A stretch of DNA of 62,530 nt from positions 1 to 62,530 of the forward strand of contig NZ_JBHSAB010000011.1 in the NCBI RefSeq assembly GCF_042649825.1. Reading direction: 5' to 3'. The DNA is from Legionella_C dresdenensis. GTDB taxonomy: Bacteria; Pseudomonadota; Gammaproteobacteria; Legionellales; Legionellaceae. Position 1 is the first letter of the stretch, and each line of letters begins with the position of its first letter. Under the pieces are notes generated by a model. That model saw only the letters and a list, made by a program, of their open reading frames with translations. It was not told the DNA's origin and did no database searches. This document shows positions 55,312 to 62,530 of the stretch, one piece after another. The position numbers were made by a program, and so were the translations under genes.

Positions 55312-57237
55312 TTAAATCGAAGGCGCAGCCGGGGGCAGCTGATCATAGTGATACCGCTGTTTCAGTTCCGTGAAGTCATTAACACTATGAGGTACTGCCC
55401 AGAAATGCCAGAAATGCCTTTTTTCAGTGCACAATTCTTCAATATTGGATAAATAGCCCTGCAAGGTAGCAGGATCGAAATCACCCTGGTGCGCGTTTAC
55501 CGCATTTTTAATACTATTGAAGGCCTTCCACTTAGGGGAGTTCAGCCCTGAAGTCTTACGGCCTGATTCTTTGTTAGCTATTCTATTCATTAATTCCTGG
55601 ATCATATTACCCAGATTTTTGGACGAATACAGTCCTGCTCTTGGCTCATCAACAGGGATTACTGGTTGCTCAGTGTAAGCAGGCGTAGTAGAAAATGATG
55701 GTAATTGTGATCGTGGCGGCGTTCCTTCCTCAAGGCTTAACTCAATTGCTCTTGCGAGGTCATCTTCTAAAAAACCGCCTACTCCGGCGCCATCATCGAA
55801 TGGATTTTCCTCCACCCTCACCTGTTGTTGTGCGGCCTGAAGATTATTAAAGATATCGATTTGCTCAATAAGAGAAACTGCACCATCAACCCCGGCCTCT
55901 GACAGGTTGACCGCAAGCTCTCTGACTCTCTCAGCATAACGATCCCTATCGATATTGCCTGAAATATATTCATTATTAATATCTTCCAGAGGATTAATAA
56001 CCGCCTGGTCGGTGATATTTGCCTTGACCGTGTTCAGGTCAGCAACAATAGCCATAATTTCATCTGAACGTCTGTCTTGCGCTGCCTGACCATAGCGATT
56101 GGTAGCAGGATTTTTGATAATATTGAAATGAGCTTTAAGGTTATCTATTTGGGTATCTAATGTGTTCCATTGATCCTGTTCATATTGCTCAATAGCTGGT
56201 CTGATTTTTGCTAAAAATTCAGCAAAATCAATTGTTTTTGCAGCGTGCTCATCATAAGCATCCTTTATAATATTTCCCGATTCCGGATTTTCTAATATGT
56301 TTTTAATCCATTCTGTTAAGCGGCGATCGCTGCCTTGCTGATGAGCGGTTATAAAATCCTGCTTTAAATTACCAATAACTGAACTTACCTTTGCTGAAAA
56401 TTCATCGAAACCAATGCGGCTGCTTATGTATTCATCCCGAGCATGACTTATTGCATTTAGAGAATCAGTTGGTTCATTTTTTAATATTTCACAAGTCGTG
56501 TAAATATTATATATTGCCGTATAGAAATTCTCTGTTTCAGAAACGCGCTGCTTATCTGCCCGGGTTTGTTCAGTTGAGGGTTCAGCTTGTTGATTTGAAG
56601 AAGGTTCGTTGTGCTCGTCAGCAGCGACTGCAGCCATATCATCATTCCTGGATGGCCTGGGAATGCTTTGTTTAAAGTCAATCAAAGCTCTGAACGCAGT
56701 AGGTCTATTAGGTACGCTTACATTCGAAAGTGCCTGATTCAGAACTTTTTGGAGTATGGGAGAATAAATCAGTTGAATGTAGTCCTTATCCTGATTTTTA
56801 CAAACCTCAATCATAGCAAGAAAATTTTTATAAGATTCATCAGGCTCTGGCTCAACATTGGGCAGAGCATTTGGCATAATGGGCTGTGGTGTTTTCTTTT
56901 CCTCAGCTTGAGCGGCAGGTTGTTGCTCCGGGTTGTTGGCTACCGGCTCTTCTGCTTCGGTTTTTTTCTCCTCAGGCGCTTGATCTACAATATTATATTT
57001 TTCCTTGAACTTAGCTAATGCTTGCTCTGCTGCCGGTTTATTTTCTGGTTTTACAAAGGCCAGCAATCGCTCTAATCTTCCTTTAATTTGGCTCAAATAA
57101 TTAGCAGTAATAAATTGCTGCTCCCTTTTTTCCAGGCTGGATAGCATATCAATAAGATTTTTATACCCTTGATCAGCAGCAATACCTTGTGCGTTATTTG
57201 TATTGTCTGAACCATCACCTGATACAGAATTGGTCAT
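55312..57237 (-). CDS. Putative effector with a ubiquitin-interacting motif
   Basis: 641 aa from the ATG at 57237, chosen for its CTGGAG ribosome binding site. Residues 491-504 read EDDLARAIELSLEE, which fits the UIM consensus (acidic run, hydrophobic residue, Ala at 497, Ser at 501, acidic end). UIMs bind ubiquitin and are a eukaryotic signal. Two diverged repeats of about 55 residues begin at 25 (YKNLIDMLSSL) and 135 (SYKNFLAMIEV). The rest is acidic, helical and Gln-rich, with no catalytic motif seen. No signal peptide or membrane helix is present. Secretion into host cells is inferred from the eukaryote-like motif, not shown. Confidence 0.72.
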   Translation of the reverse strand: MTNSVSGDGSDNTNNAQGIAADQGYKNLIDMLSSLEKREQQFITANYLSQIKGRLERLLAFVKPENKPAAEQALAKFKEKYNIVDQAPEEKKTEAEEPVANNPEQQPAAQAEEKKTPQPIMPNALPNVEPEPDESYKNFLAMIEVCKNQDKDYIQLIYSPILQKVLNQALSNVSVPNRPTAFRALIDFKQSIPRPSRNDDMAAVAADEHNEPSSNQQAEPSTEQTRADKQRVSETENFYTAIYNIYTTCEILKNEPTDSLNAISHARDEYISSRIGFDEFSAKVSSVIGNLKQDFITAHQQGSDRRLTEWIKNILENPESGNIIKDAYDEHAAKTIDFAEFLAKIRPAIEQYEQDQWNTLDTQIDNLKAHFNIIKNPATNRYGQAAQDRRSDEIMAIVADLNTVKANITDQAVINPLEDINNEYISGNIDRDRYAERVRELAVNLSEAGVDGAVSLIEQIDIFNNLQAAQQQVRVEENPFDDGAGVGGFLEDDLARAIELSLEEGTPPRSQLPSFSTTPAYTEQPVIPVDEPRAGLYSSKNLGNMIQELMNRIANKESGRKTSGLNSPKWKAFNSIKNAVNAHQGDFDPATLQGYLSNIEELCTEKRHFWHFWAVPHSVNDFTELKQRYHYDQLPPAAPSI

Positions 57238-57505
57238 TTTTTTCTCCAGGAGCAATCAACAAAGATAAAATTTATCTCTTATTGTACCAAATTAAATCAG
57301 TCAAAGCCAATATTTAATGCATAAAAGCTTGTCTTTGCAAGCTCTACAGAGACAGTCCACTCAAGATCTTATCAAAAGATAGTCTTGGGTTATTTTCCTT
57401 AGTTCGTAAAGTTGGCTTACAACTCACTAAATTATCGCTCAGAGAGTCTGGTTTTAGAACATGAAATGTGTTAAAATAATGCAATTAGTTTTTTTGGGGG
57501 CTACC

Positions 57506-59413
57506 ATGACAAACATGATAAATTGGAAAGAAGAGCTCAAATTGTATGGCTATACCGTAAAGGAAGGCGACGATTACGAACGATCCTTTCGAGAGCAAGA
57601 TAACAAGCGATATCGCTCTGTCGTTCAGAATATACGCCATATGTCTCATGCCATTATTGATGGAGATGATAGCCCTTTTTTTCACCCCTTATTCGATCTT
57701 GGCAATCCTGTACTTAGCAGAACATGCGCTTATTTTGTCAGTCCAGAAAGGAAGAAAGATATTTATCAAAAACTTTCACAGCGGGCGCAAACACGTCAAA
57801 ATTTGGCTGAATGGGCGATATTTTTAAATCAACCACGTCCTGAGAAATCAATTATAGAAGCAACCTATAATGCAAAAAATGCTCTGCCGGCATTAGCAGC
57901 CTCTTGTGGCCAGCTTGACGATTTAAAATATTACCAGAAATTTTTTAACCTTCAATTTACCAGCACTGACAAGTCGAAAGGGGTAGACCTGCTAAAGAAA
58001 GCAGACGAACATGGCGAGGCGGACATCGTTTTGTATCTGGTTCAACAGGGTGTCCAGATACCACAAAAAGCTTTTGCTTTTAAAAACCATATGGAAAAAA
58101 TAAATAAATGGGGCGGCGGTGCAGCGCAAGAAAATAAAGTCATACAATTAATTAAACTATTGAATGAAAAAAACCATCCCTTACCGCAAGATGTGCTCTA
58201 TTGGGCTGCTACATATAATTGCACAACAATTATTGCCTATTTGCTCGACCCTAAAAACGGGTTACCCGCAGATGCATATACATACAGAGAGGGTGGGCGC
58301 ACCCCCATTGAGCGCGCTATTCATTGCCATGCACATGAAGCGCTTCCCCTGTTACTGAATAAGATTAAGTTTTCTTTTCGTCTTGCTATCCGTGAAGCTA
58401 TTGAGGCGAATAATTTCACTGCGATTGAGACAATACTTGATTGGAACAGGTTACAGGATGCTAATTCTGATAAATCCGTTAAACCGATTACAATTGACGA
58501 AAGATTTTGGAATAGTACTGTTGATCAACAAACATTTTTAGAAACTGCTTGCGAGAACGAGCGTCTTGATATGGTGCAGTACCTGCTTGCTAAAGGAGCT
58601 TCGCCAGTAGCTATAGGAAATTCTCGAAGTGCCCTTGAATATGCTGCAGCAGCGACAAGAAATGCACAGGAGATGGTGCTTTTGTTAATTGTTAAAAAGG
58701 CACCGCTAACACCTCACTGCGCTTTTAAAGTGCTTCAGCTAGTTATTGCATCAGGCCAGCCAGCACCTGTAAAATATGCTTTAACAGAGATCACAACAAA
58801 GCAACTGTTACCGATAAAAAATGTGATTCGTGAGCTGAGAAGCACTGATTTTATTAATGATCCCGAGATATCGAGCCAGCTAACAGCTGCACTGACAACA
58901 GCCAGTAAGAAGAAGCGCTACGTTCCGGCCTCGACTTTTGTTTCTGGAAGGCAAGCAAGTTTTCTGGACAACGACGAGCCAGATAATTTAACCCCTCTGA
59001 ACGATACACCTGTTAACATGCTTAAAGCAACGCTGCAGATATCAGCGCATGAATTACAAGCACCTAACAGGGGATATGTTGAACGGCTCATTAGTGCAAG
59101 CGAACGGGTATTAAAGACAAACTATGGCTCAAAGTCGGATCGCCAAGAAAAAGCCATGGCGCTTTTAATTCTTGCCGATAAGCTTTCAACAGCGTCTGAG
59201 GATAAACTACTGGATGCTATTAATGAGTGGAAAACCAGTCCGCTGAGCCATGGCTATAATCTCTATGCTGAAAATGGCAAAACCTGTTACTCCATTGTAA
59301 GTACTCACCGGCGGGATAGTTGGTTTAATCCTAAATTTCCTGCATCGAAAGTGGAGATTGATAACATCATTAATGAGCTTGAGGTTCGCCCGCGCCTGCA
59401 ATCGCAGCATTGA
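57506..59413 (+). CDS. Ankyrin-repeat-like protein (effector candidate)
   Basis: 635 aa from the ATG at 57506, preceded by GGGGG; an earlier in-frame ATG has a hydrophobic leader and no ribosome binding site. Ankyrin-like helix pairs are visible near residue 124 (LPALAASCGQLDDLKYYQKF), near 230 (VLYWAATYNCTTIIAYLL) and near 340-400 (TFLETACENERLDMVQYLLA, ALEYAAAATRNAQEMVLLLI). Such repeats mediate binding to other proteins. The C-terminal 150 residues are helical and unrecognised. It is divergent from the UIM protein, and the 268 bases between them hold promoters only. Export to a host is inferred. Confidence 0.7.
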   Translation: MTNMINWKEELKLYGYTVKEGDDYERSFREQDNKRYRSVVQNIRHMSHAIIDGDDSPFFHPLFDLGNPVLSRTCAYFVSPERKKDIYQKLSQRAQTRQNLAEWAIFLNQPRPEKSIIEATYNAKNALPALAASCGQLDDLKYYQKFFNLQFTSTDKSKGVDLLKKADEHGEADIVLYLVQQGVQIPQKAFAFKNHMEKINKWGGGAAQENKVIQLIKLLNEKNHPLPQDVLYWAATYNCTTIIAYLLDPKNGLPADAYTYREGGRTPIERAIHCHAHEALPLLLNKIKFSFRLAIREAIEANNFTAIETILDWNRLQDANSDKSVKPITIDERFWNSTVDQQTFLETACENERLDMVQYLLAKGASPVAIGNSRSALEYAAAATRNAQEMVLLLIVKKAPLTPHCAFKVLQLVIASGQPAPVKYALTEITTKQLLPIKNVIRELRSTDFINDPEISSQLTAALTTASKKKRYVPASTFVSGRQASFLDNDEPDNLTPLNDTPVNMLKATLQISAHELQAPNRGYVERLISASERVLKTNYGSKSDRQEKAMALLILADKLSTASEDKLLDAINEWKTSPLSHGYNLYAENGKTCYSIVSTHRRDSWFNPKFPASKVEIDNIINELEVRPRLQSQH

Positions 59414-59447
59414 CCAAAGTTTACCAGGCTGCGTTATCGTTAGAAAG

Positions 59448-59726
59448 GGAGTGTTGGGCTTTACAGCCCATAGCCGTCAAGCTAAGGAATTAAATTTCTA
59501 CATTTCACAATATCGTTCGGGCTGAGGAAGCGCTTTAGCGCTGTCTCGAAGCCTGTGGTACAGTGCCACGCCTTCGAGACAAATGCTCCGCATTTTCCTC
59601 AGGCCGAACGAATATGTGCTTTAAAACCCATAGCAGGCAGTTAAGGAATTTTGTACATTTACTATTCTAATTTCCTGTGTACCTGGCTTAGCTTGACGGC
59701 CATGGGCTTTACAGCCCAACACTCTG
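59448..59726. repeat. Nested palindromic element (MITE-like), full copy
   Basis: This fills the 314-base gap between the ankyrin gene and pyrD. The outer ends are inverted: GAGTGTTGGGCT-TACAGCCC-GCCGTCAAGCTAAG on the left recurs in reverse on the right, with REP half-sites outermost. Inside lies a second palindrome from about 59514 to 59610 (CGTTCGG...CCGAACG), with TGTCTCGAAG/CTTCGAGACA (59542-59551 and 59572-59581) nested in it. It has no open frame. A shorter copy lies at 60797. Confidence 0.8.
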
Positions 59727-59727
59727 T

Positions 59728-60723
59728 TTATCCGGAACTGGTCAATTTATAAACCAGACCAGGACCCTGATAAATCAAACCTGTGTAAACCTGAACCAGG
59801 GATGCCCCTGCCTGAATTTTTTCTCTGCAAGCATCAGCTGAAGATACACCGCCAAGCCCAATCAGTGCGACTTGGTCGCCTACGACTGATTTAATCGCCT
59901 GCAGACATTCAGTAGCGCGTTTAAACAGAGGCTTACCACTCATCCCGCCCTGCTGCTGCGCCTGCGGATATTGCTCAATATCAGTCCTTGCCCGGGTAGT
60001 ATTGGTTGCGATAATCCCTTCTATACCCGCCTGTAAAACAGTCTCCGCCATCTGTTTGAGCGCTTCATTCGATTCATCAGGCGAGAATTTCACGACTAAT
60101 GGTACATGACGATTAAATCGTTCCGCCAGCTTTGTTCGCTCTGCTGTAATCTGTGCCAGCAGCGTACCCAAATAATCGCTTTGCTGCAGTAACCGCAAAT
60201 CCGGCGTATTGGGCGATGAGATATTAATTGTTATGTAGGAAGCGTATTCATATACCTTATTCAGGCAATAACAGTAATCTTCAGCGGCGTTATCCAGCGC
60301 CGTGTCTTTACCTTTACCAATGTTAATCCCAAGAATTCCCCGGTATCGGGAATTTTGAATATTTTTAACCAGCACATCAACACCCGCATTATTAAACCCC
60401 ATGCGGTTGATTAATGCCTGTTGCTGCGGGATGCGAAAGATACGCGGCAACGGATTTCCCGACTGAGGTTTAGGCGTTACCGTTCCAAGCTCAATCGATG
60501 CAAAGCCAAGTTTAGCCAGACCATCAAGATAATCGCCATTGACATCAATCCCGGCAGCCAGGCTAACCCTATGCGGAAATTGCAATCCCATTACAAAAAC
60601 AGGTTGACTGGTATCGACTTTCCTGAATACAAAATCAGGTAACCAGTTTAAAGCCGTCATAGCCACAGCATGCGCTGTCTCAGGCTCCAGTTTAAAAAGT
60701 AAAGGTTTAATCAATTGATACAT
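59728..60723 (-). CDS. pyrD: Dihydroorotate dehydrogenase (quinone), class 2
   Basis: 331 aa. It oxidises dihydroorotate to orotate with membrane quinone in pyrimidine synthesis. The N-terminal amphipathic part (MYQLIKPLLFKLEPETAHAV) is typical of class 2. FMN and substrate motifs are LAAGIDVNGDYLDGLAKLGF, NRMGFNNAGVDVL, TINISSPNTPDLR (catalytic Ser) and IATNTTRAR. It lies between two copies of a nested palindrome and has no operon partner. Confidence 0.96.
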   Translation of the reverse strand: MYQLIKPLLFKLEPETAHAVAMTALNWLPDFVFRKVDTSQPVFVMGLQFPHRVSLAAGIDVNGDYLDGLAKLGFASIELGTVTPKPQSGNPLPRIFRIPQQQALINRMGFNNAGVDVLVKNIQNSRYRGILGINIGKGKDTALDNAAEDYCYCLNKVYEYASYITINISSPNTPDLRLLQQSDYLGTLLAQITAERTKLAERFNRHVPLVVKFSPDESNEALKQMAETVLQAGIEGIIATNTTRARTDIEQYPQAQQQGGMSGKPLFKRATECLQAIKSVVGDQVALIGLGGVSSADACREKIQAGASLVQVYTGLIYQGPGLVYKLTSSG

Positions 60724-60796
60724 GGATTCTCAGGCTGAAATCGGCGTAAGTGGAGTATATAATATCGTTTATTAAAAACAATCAGCTTGAGAAATA

Positions 60797-60975
60797 AGTG
60801 TTGGGTTTTACAGCCCATAGCCGTCAAGTTAAGGAATTAAATTCCTACATTTCATAACATCGTTCGAGCTGAGGAAGCGCTTTAGCGCTGTCTCGAAGCC
60901 TGGGGTACAGTGCCACGCCTTCGAGACAAATGCTCCGCATTTTCCTCAGGCCGAACGGTTATGAGTTTTACAGCC
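60797..60975. repeat. Nested palindromic element, second copy
   Basis: The copy starts with AGTGTTGGGTTTTACAGCCC and repeats the inner palindrome (60860-60956) almost base for base, then ends in a worn TTTTACAGCCC. The right arm of the full element is missing. Together with the copy at 59448 it brackets pyrD. Confidence 0.8.
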
Positions 60976-60989
60976 CTACGCTGATTTGA

Positions 60990-62530
60990 TTACAAATGCG
61001 GTTGGGTATTTGTTAACGGCTCCGGTGCAACAACTGGAGCCTGTAAAGCTTTTTTATGTTCTCTGACAATAAATAATGTCCGGGCAGTTAAGGAACCTGC
61101 TTTATTCGGCGGATCTATTGTACGCAGTACTGTAATCAGCTCATCAAGAGTAGAAAGCTGCCCCCTTTTAACTTGCCGCAAAATCTGGTCAACCTCTTTG
61201 ATATAATGCCGATTCCAATGACCGCAGAAAAAACGTAAGGCCGCTGAGCCGCCCTTGGTATAATCACTCAATAAGGCACAGGCTTTATTGAATTCACTGC
61301 CTTCTGTTTTTTGATAAATTGCCTGATAGCTGGCTGGGGGATTGATGTAATTATTTAAAATGGTCGCGTAGCCTTTAATACTGCGCTTCGATGTTTCCGT
61401 TATTGCCTTTCTGACTATTGCATCACTACAACAGGGATTATTCAGAATTTTCAAAACAATCTCAGTTTGCCCTGTAGACATAGCATACGAAAGAACATCA
61501 TAATTTCCCATCGGTTTAACCAATAAAATTTCTGGTTTCATGCAGGAACTTTGCAACACCATATCGGCCATTGTTAAAAGCACTGGTTTATCAGCCGGGT
61601 TTTGGAACAAACCTCTTATAATCTCATGCAGGATAGTAGTTTCGTACCTTTGTTCTTCAGGAGAAAAATAGAAGGAGGGTTCTACTACTCGCTTAAATGC
61701 CTCGGTTGTGCACTTCGGACTGCCTATAAACGTACGCATTAAATCGACATATCTATTTTTTAGTATATGGCTTAATACGCCATATTGCGCGAGATGTTGA
61801 GCAGTAAAAGAAGGGCTTTCGATCAACGATTGATAGATGTGGTAAAGTAGCTTCTGCCAGGTTGGTATATCAATCCTGAGGAACATACGGGAGTAATGGT
61901 TATGGCTGAGTAGAAAATCCAAACCCCGATATTTTTCATGGAAAAGACTAAGCGCCTTCGTGCTTGAAAGAGCAAGTTTGATAGCGTCGATGTTTCCATG
62001 GATCAATAACTGGATAAAAAATTTCTTATCCAGCCGGTTTTCTTCAATATGAGCCTTGGTGATCGTTTTATTTTTAAATATCCCGGTAAGCCTTAAATCA
62101 CAGTTAATCAACTCGATATTGGTCAGATCCAGCGTGCTTAAATCAATCCCGCGTAAATCTTTATCCCGGATTGTAATCGGTTGTTCACTTTTAAGATGAC
62201 CAAGATATCCCTCCTGTAGCCCAAGACTAAAGGCTTCGCTGACCAGCAGCGGCTGCGAAAGTACGGTTACAGGATAACCATGTGTTTCAAACAGATGTTG
62301 GATAAAACGCTGTTGCAAGGATGCCGGCAAAGTATGAAGCCACTTGACCACCTGATTTTCAGATCCCAGTTTTTCAGTCAATTCTTCAATCAGAATTGGC
62401 CAAAAATTACCGATCTCAGTCAGATTTTTACTTTCTAACAGCAATGAGATGCATTTTACTTGCAGTAGTTTTAATAAAGCCTCGGCATGCGCTGTGCGCT
62501 CAAACAGCTGTTGCCACGCTTCCCGGTCCT
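60990..62530 (-). CDS. Large ankyrin-like protein, 5' end outside the window
   Basis: At least 513 aa. The frame is open to the right edge with no start visible, so the gene begins beyond 62530; a TTG at 62444 is inside it. Helical repeats resembling ankyrins occur (LSYAMSTGQTEIVLKILNNP, and SHILKNRYVDLMRTFIG). A short pentapeptide-like stretch (LRGIDLSTLDLTNIELINC) precedes them. The C-terminal part has FNKACALLSDYTKGGSAALR and GHWNRHYIKEVDQIL, which resembles a helical module recurring near the ends of Legionella effectors as I recall them. Function and secretion are unproven. Confidence 0.7.
   Translation of the reverse strand, partial: DREAWQQLFERTAHAEALLKLLQVKCISLLLESKNLTEIGNFWPILIEELTEKLGSENQVVKWLHTLPASLQQRFIQHLFETHGYPVTVLSQPLLVSEAFSLGLQEGYLGHLKSEQPITIRDKDLRGIDLSTLDLTNIELINCDLRLTGIFKNKTITKAHIEENRLDKKFFIQLLIHGNIDAIKLALSSTKALSLFHEKYRGLDFLLSHNHYSRMFLRIDIPTWQKLLYHIYQSLIESPSFTAQHLAQYGVLSHILKNRYVDLMRTFIGSPKCTTEAFKRVVEPSFYFSPEEQRYETTILHEIIRGLFQNPADKPVLLTMADMVLQSSCMKPEILLVKPMGNYDVLSYAMSTGQTEIVLKILNNPCCSDAIVRKAITETSKRSIKGYATILNNYINPPASYQAIYQKTEGSEFNKACALLSDYTKGGSAALRFFCGHWNRHYIKEVDQILRQVKRGQLSTLDELITVLRTIDPPNKAGSLTARTLFIVREHKKALQAPVVAPEPLTNTQPHL

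Noticed and set aside
59515..59610. Hairpin with bulged arms resembling an integron attC site
   Set aside because: No integron integrase or cassette arrangement, and the element is nested in REP-like arms; a MITE-like origin is simpler.
1..62530. tRNA or rRNA genes
   Set aside because: No cloverleaf with a CCA-side stem or conserved rRNA segment was recognised by eye; a tRNA search program would settle it.

Overview
The window looks like a chromosome segment from an intracellular gammaproteobacterium of the order Legionellales, most probably a Legionella-type organism. This is inferred from three things. The housekeeping genes are gammaproteobacterial (alaS, recX, recA, mutS, tamA, tamB, secD, secF, yajC, msbA, lpxK, thiL, nusB, nrdR). 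Between them sit several large, poorly conserved proteins with eukaryote-like features: a membrane-anchored GTPase-like protein, a perfect ubiquitin-interacting motif, ankyrin-like repeats and a transglutaminase-like triad. The periplasmic N-terminal domain of the broken propeller gene also resembles Legionella and Coxiella secreted proteins. No rRNA, tRNA or CRISPR array was seen.

Layout. 1-2.8 kb: repeats, then a MarR-DUF1398 fusion regulator behind two perfect operator palindromes, then a GTPase-like membrane protein. 2.9-8 kb: alaS, recX-recA, pncC/cinA and a lipoprotein, all on the minus strand. 8.4-16.4 kb: mutS-tamA-tamB-hemB, overlapping or nearly touching, on the plus strand. 17.8-22.5 kb: the tight minus-strand set glyA-nrdR-nusB-thiL-pgpA-AI-2E-type permease. 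23.6-28 kb: an RND efflux adaptor and pump. 28-31 kb: valS. 31-42 kb: an accessory region of mostly AT-rich genes between valS and secF. It holds a 700-aa membrane protein, a frameshifted secreted propeller-repeat gene, an IS3 remnant, a phosphoribosyltransferase-like protein, a decayed HigB-type toxin beside an intact HigA-type antitoxin, a transglutaminase-like protein, and kinase and acetyltransferase genes. 42-47 kb: queA, a Tgt-like protein without its catalytic motifs, yajC, secD and secF. 47-55 kb: an ABC-F ATPase, an MFS transporter, a REP-associated tyrosine transposase with its palindromes, a secreted protein, and lpxK and msbA. 55-62.5 kb: three effector-like genes around pyrD; the last one runs off the right edge.

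Palindromic elements run through the whole window. The main one has the core GTTGGGCTTTACAGCCCAAC. It recurs at more than a dozen intergenic sites and brackets the transposase at 50.8-51.3 kb, so it is very likely the REP family of that transposase. A second family is a 116-bp hairpin (33-bp arms, 50-bp loop) present twice (136-251 and 8154-8269): the loop is identical in both copies, while the stem differs only by compensated base changes. A third, nested palindrome flanks pyrD on both sides. A fourth, with core CCCTCTCCCGATACGGGAG, is scattered near 0.1, 0.35, 16.4 and 42.1 kb.

The strongest candidates for new biology are the UIM-bearing protein, the Cys-His-Asp protein, the catalytically stripped Tgt homologue, the REP/RAYT system and the covarying hairpin element.
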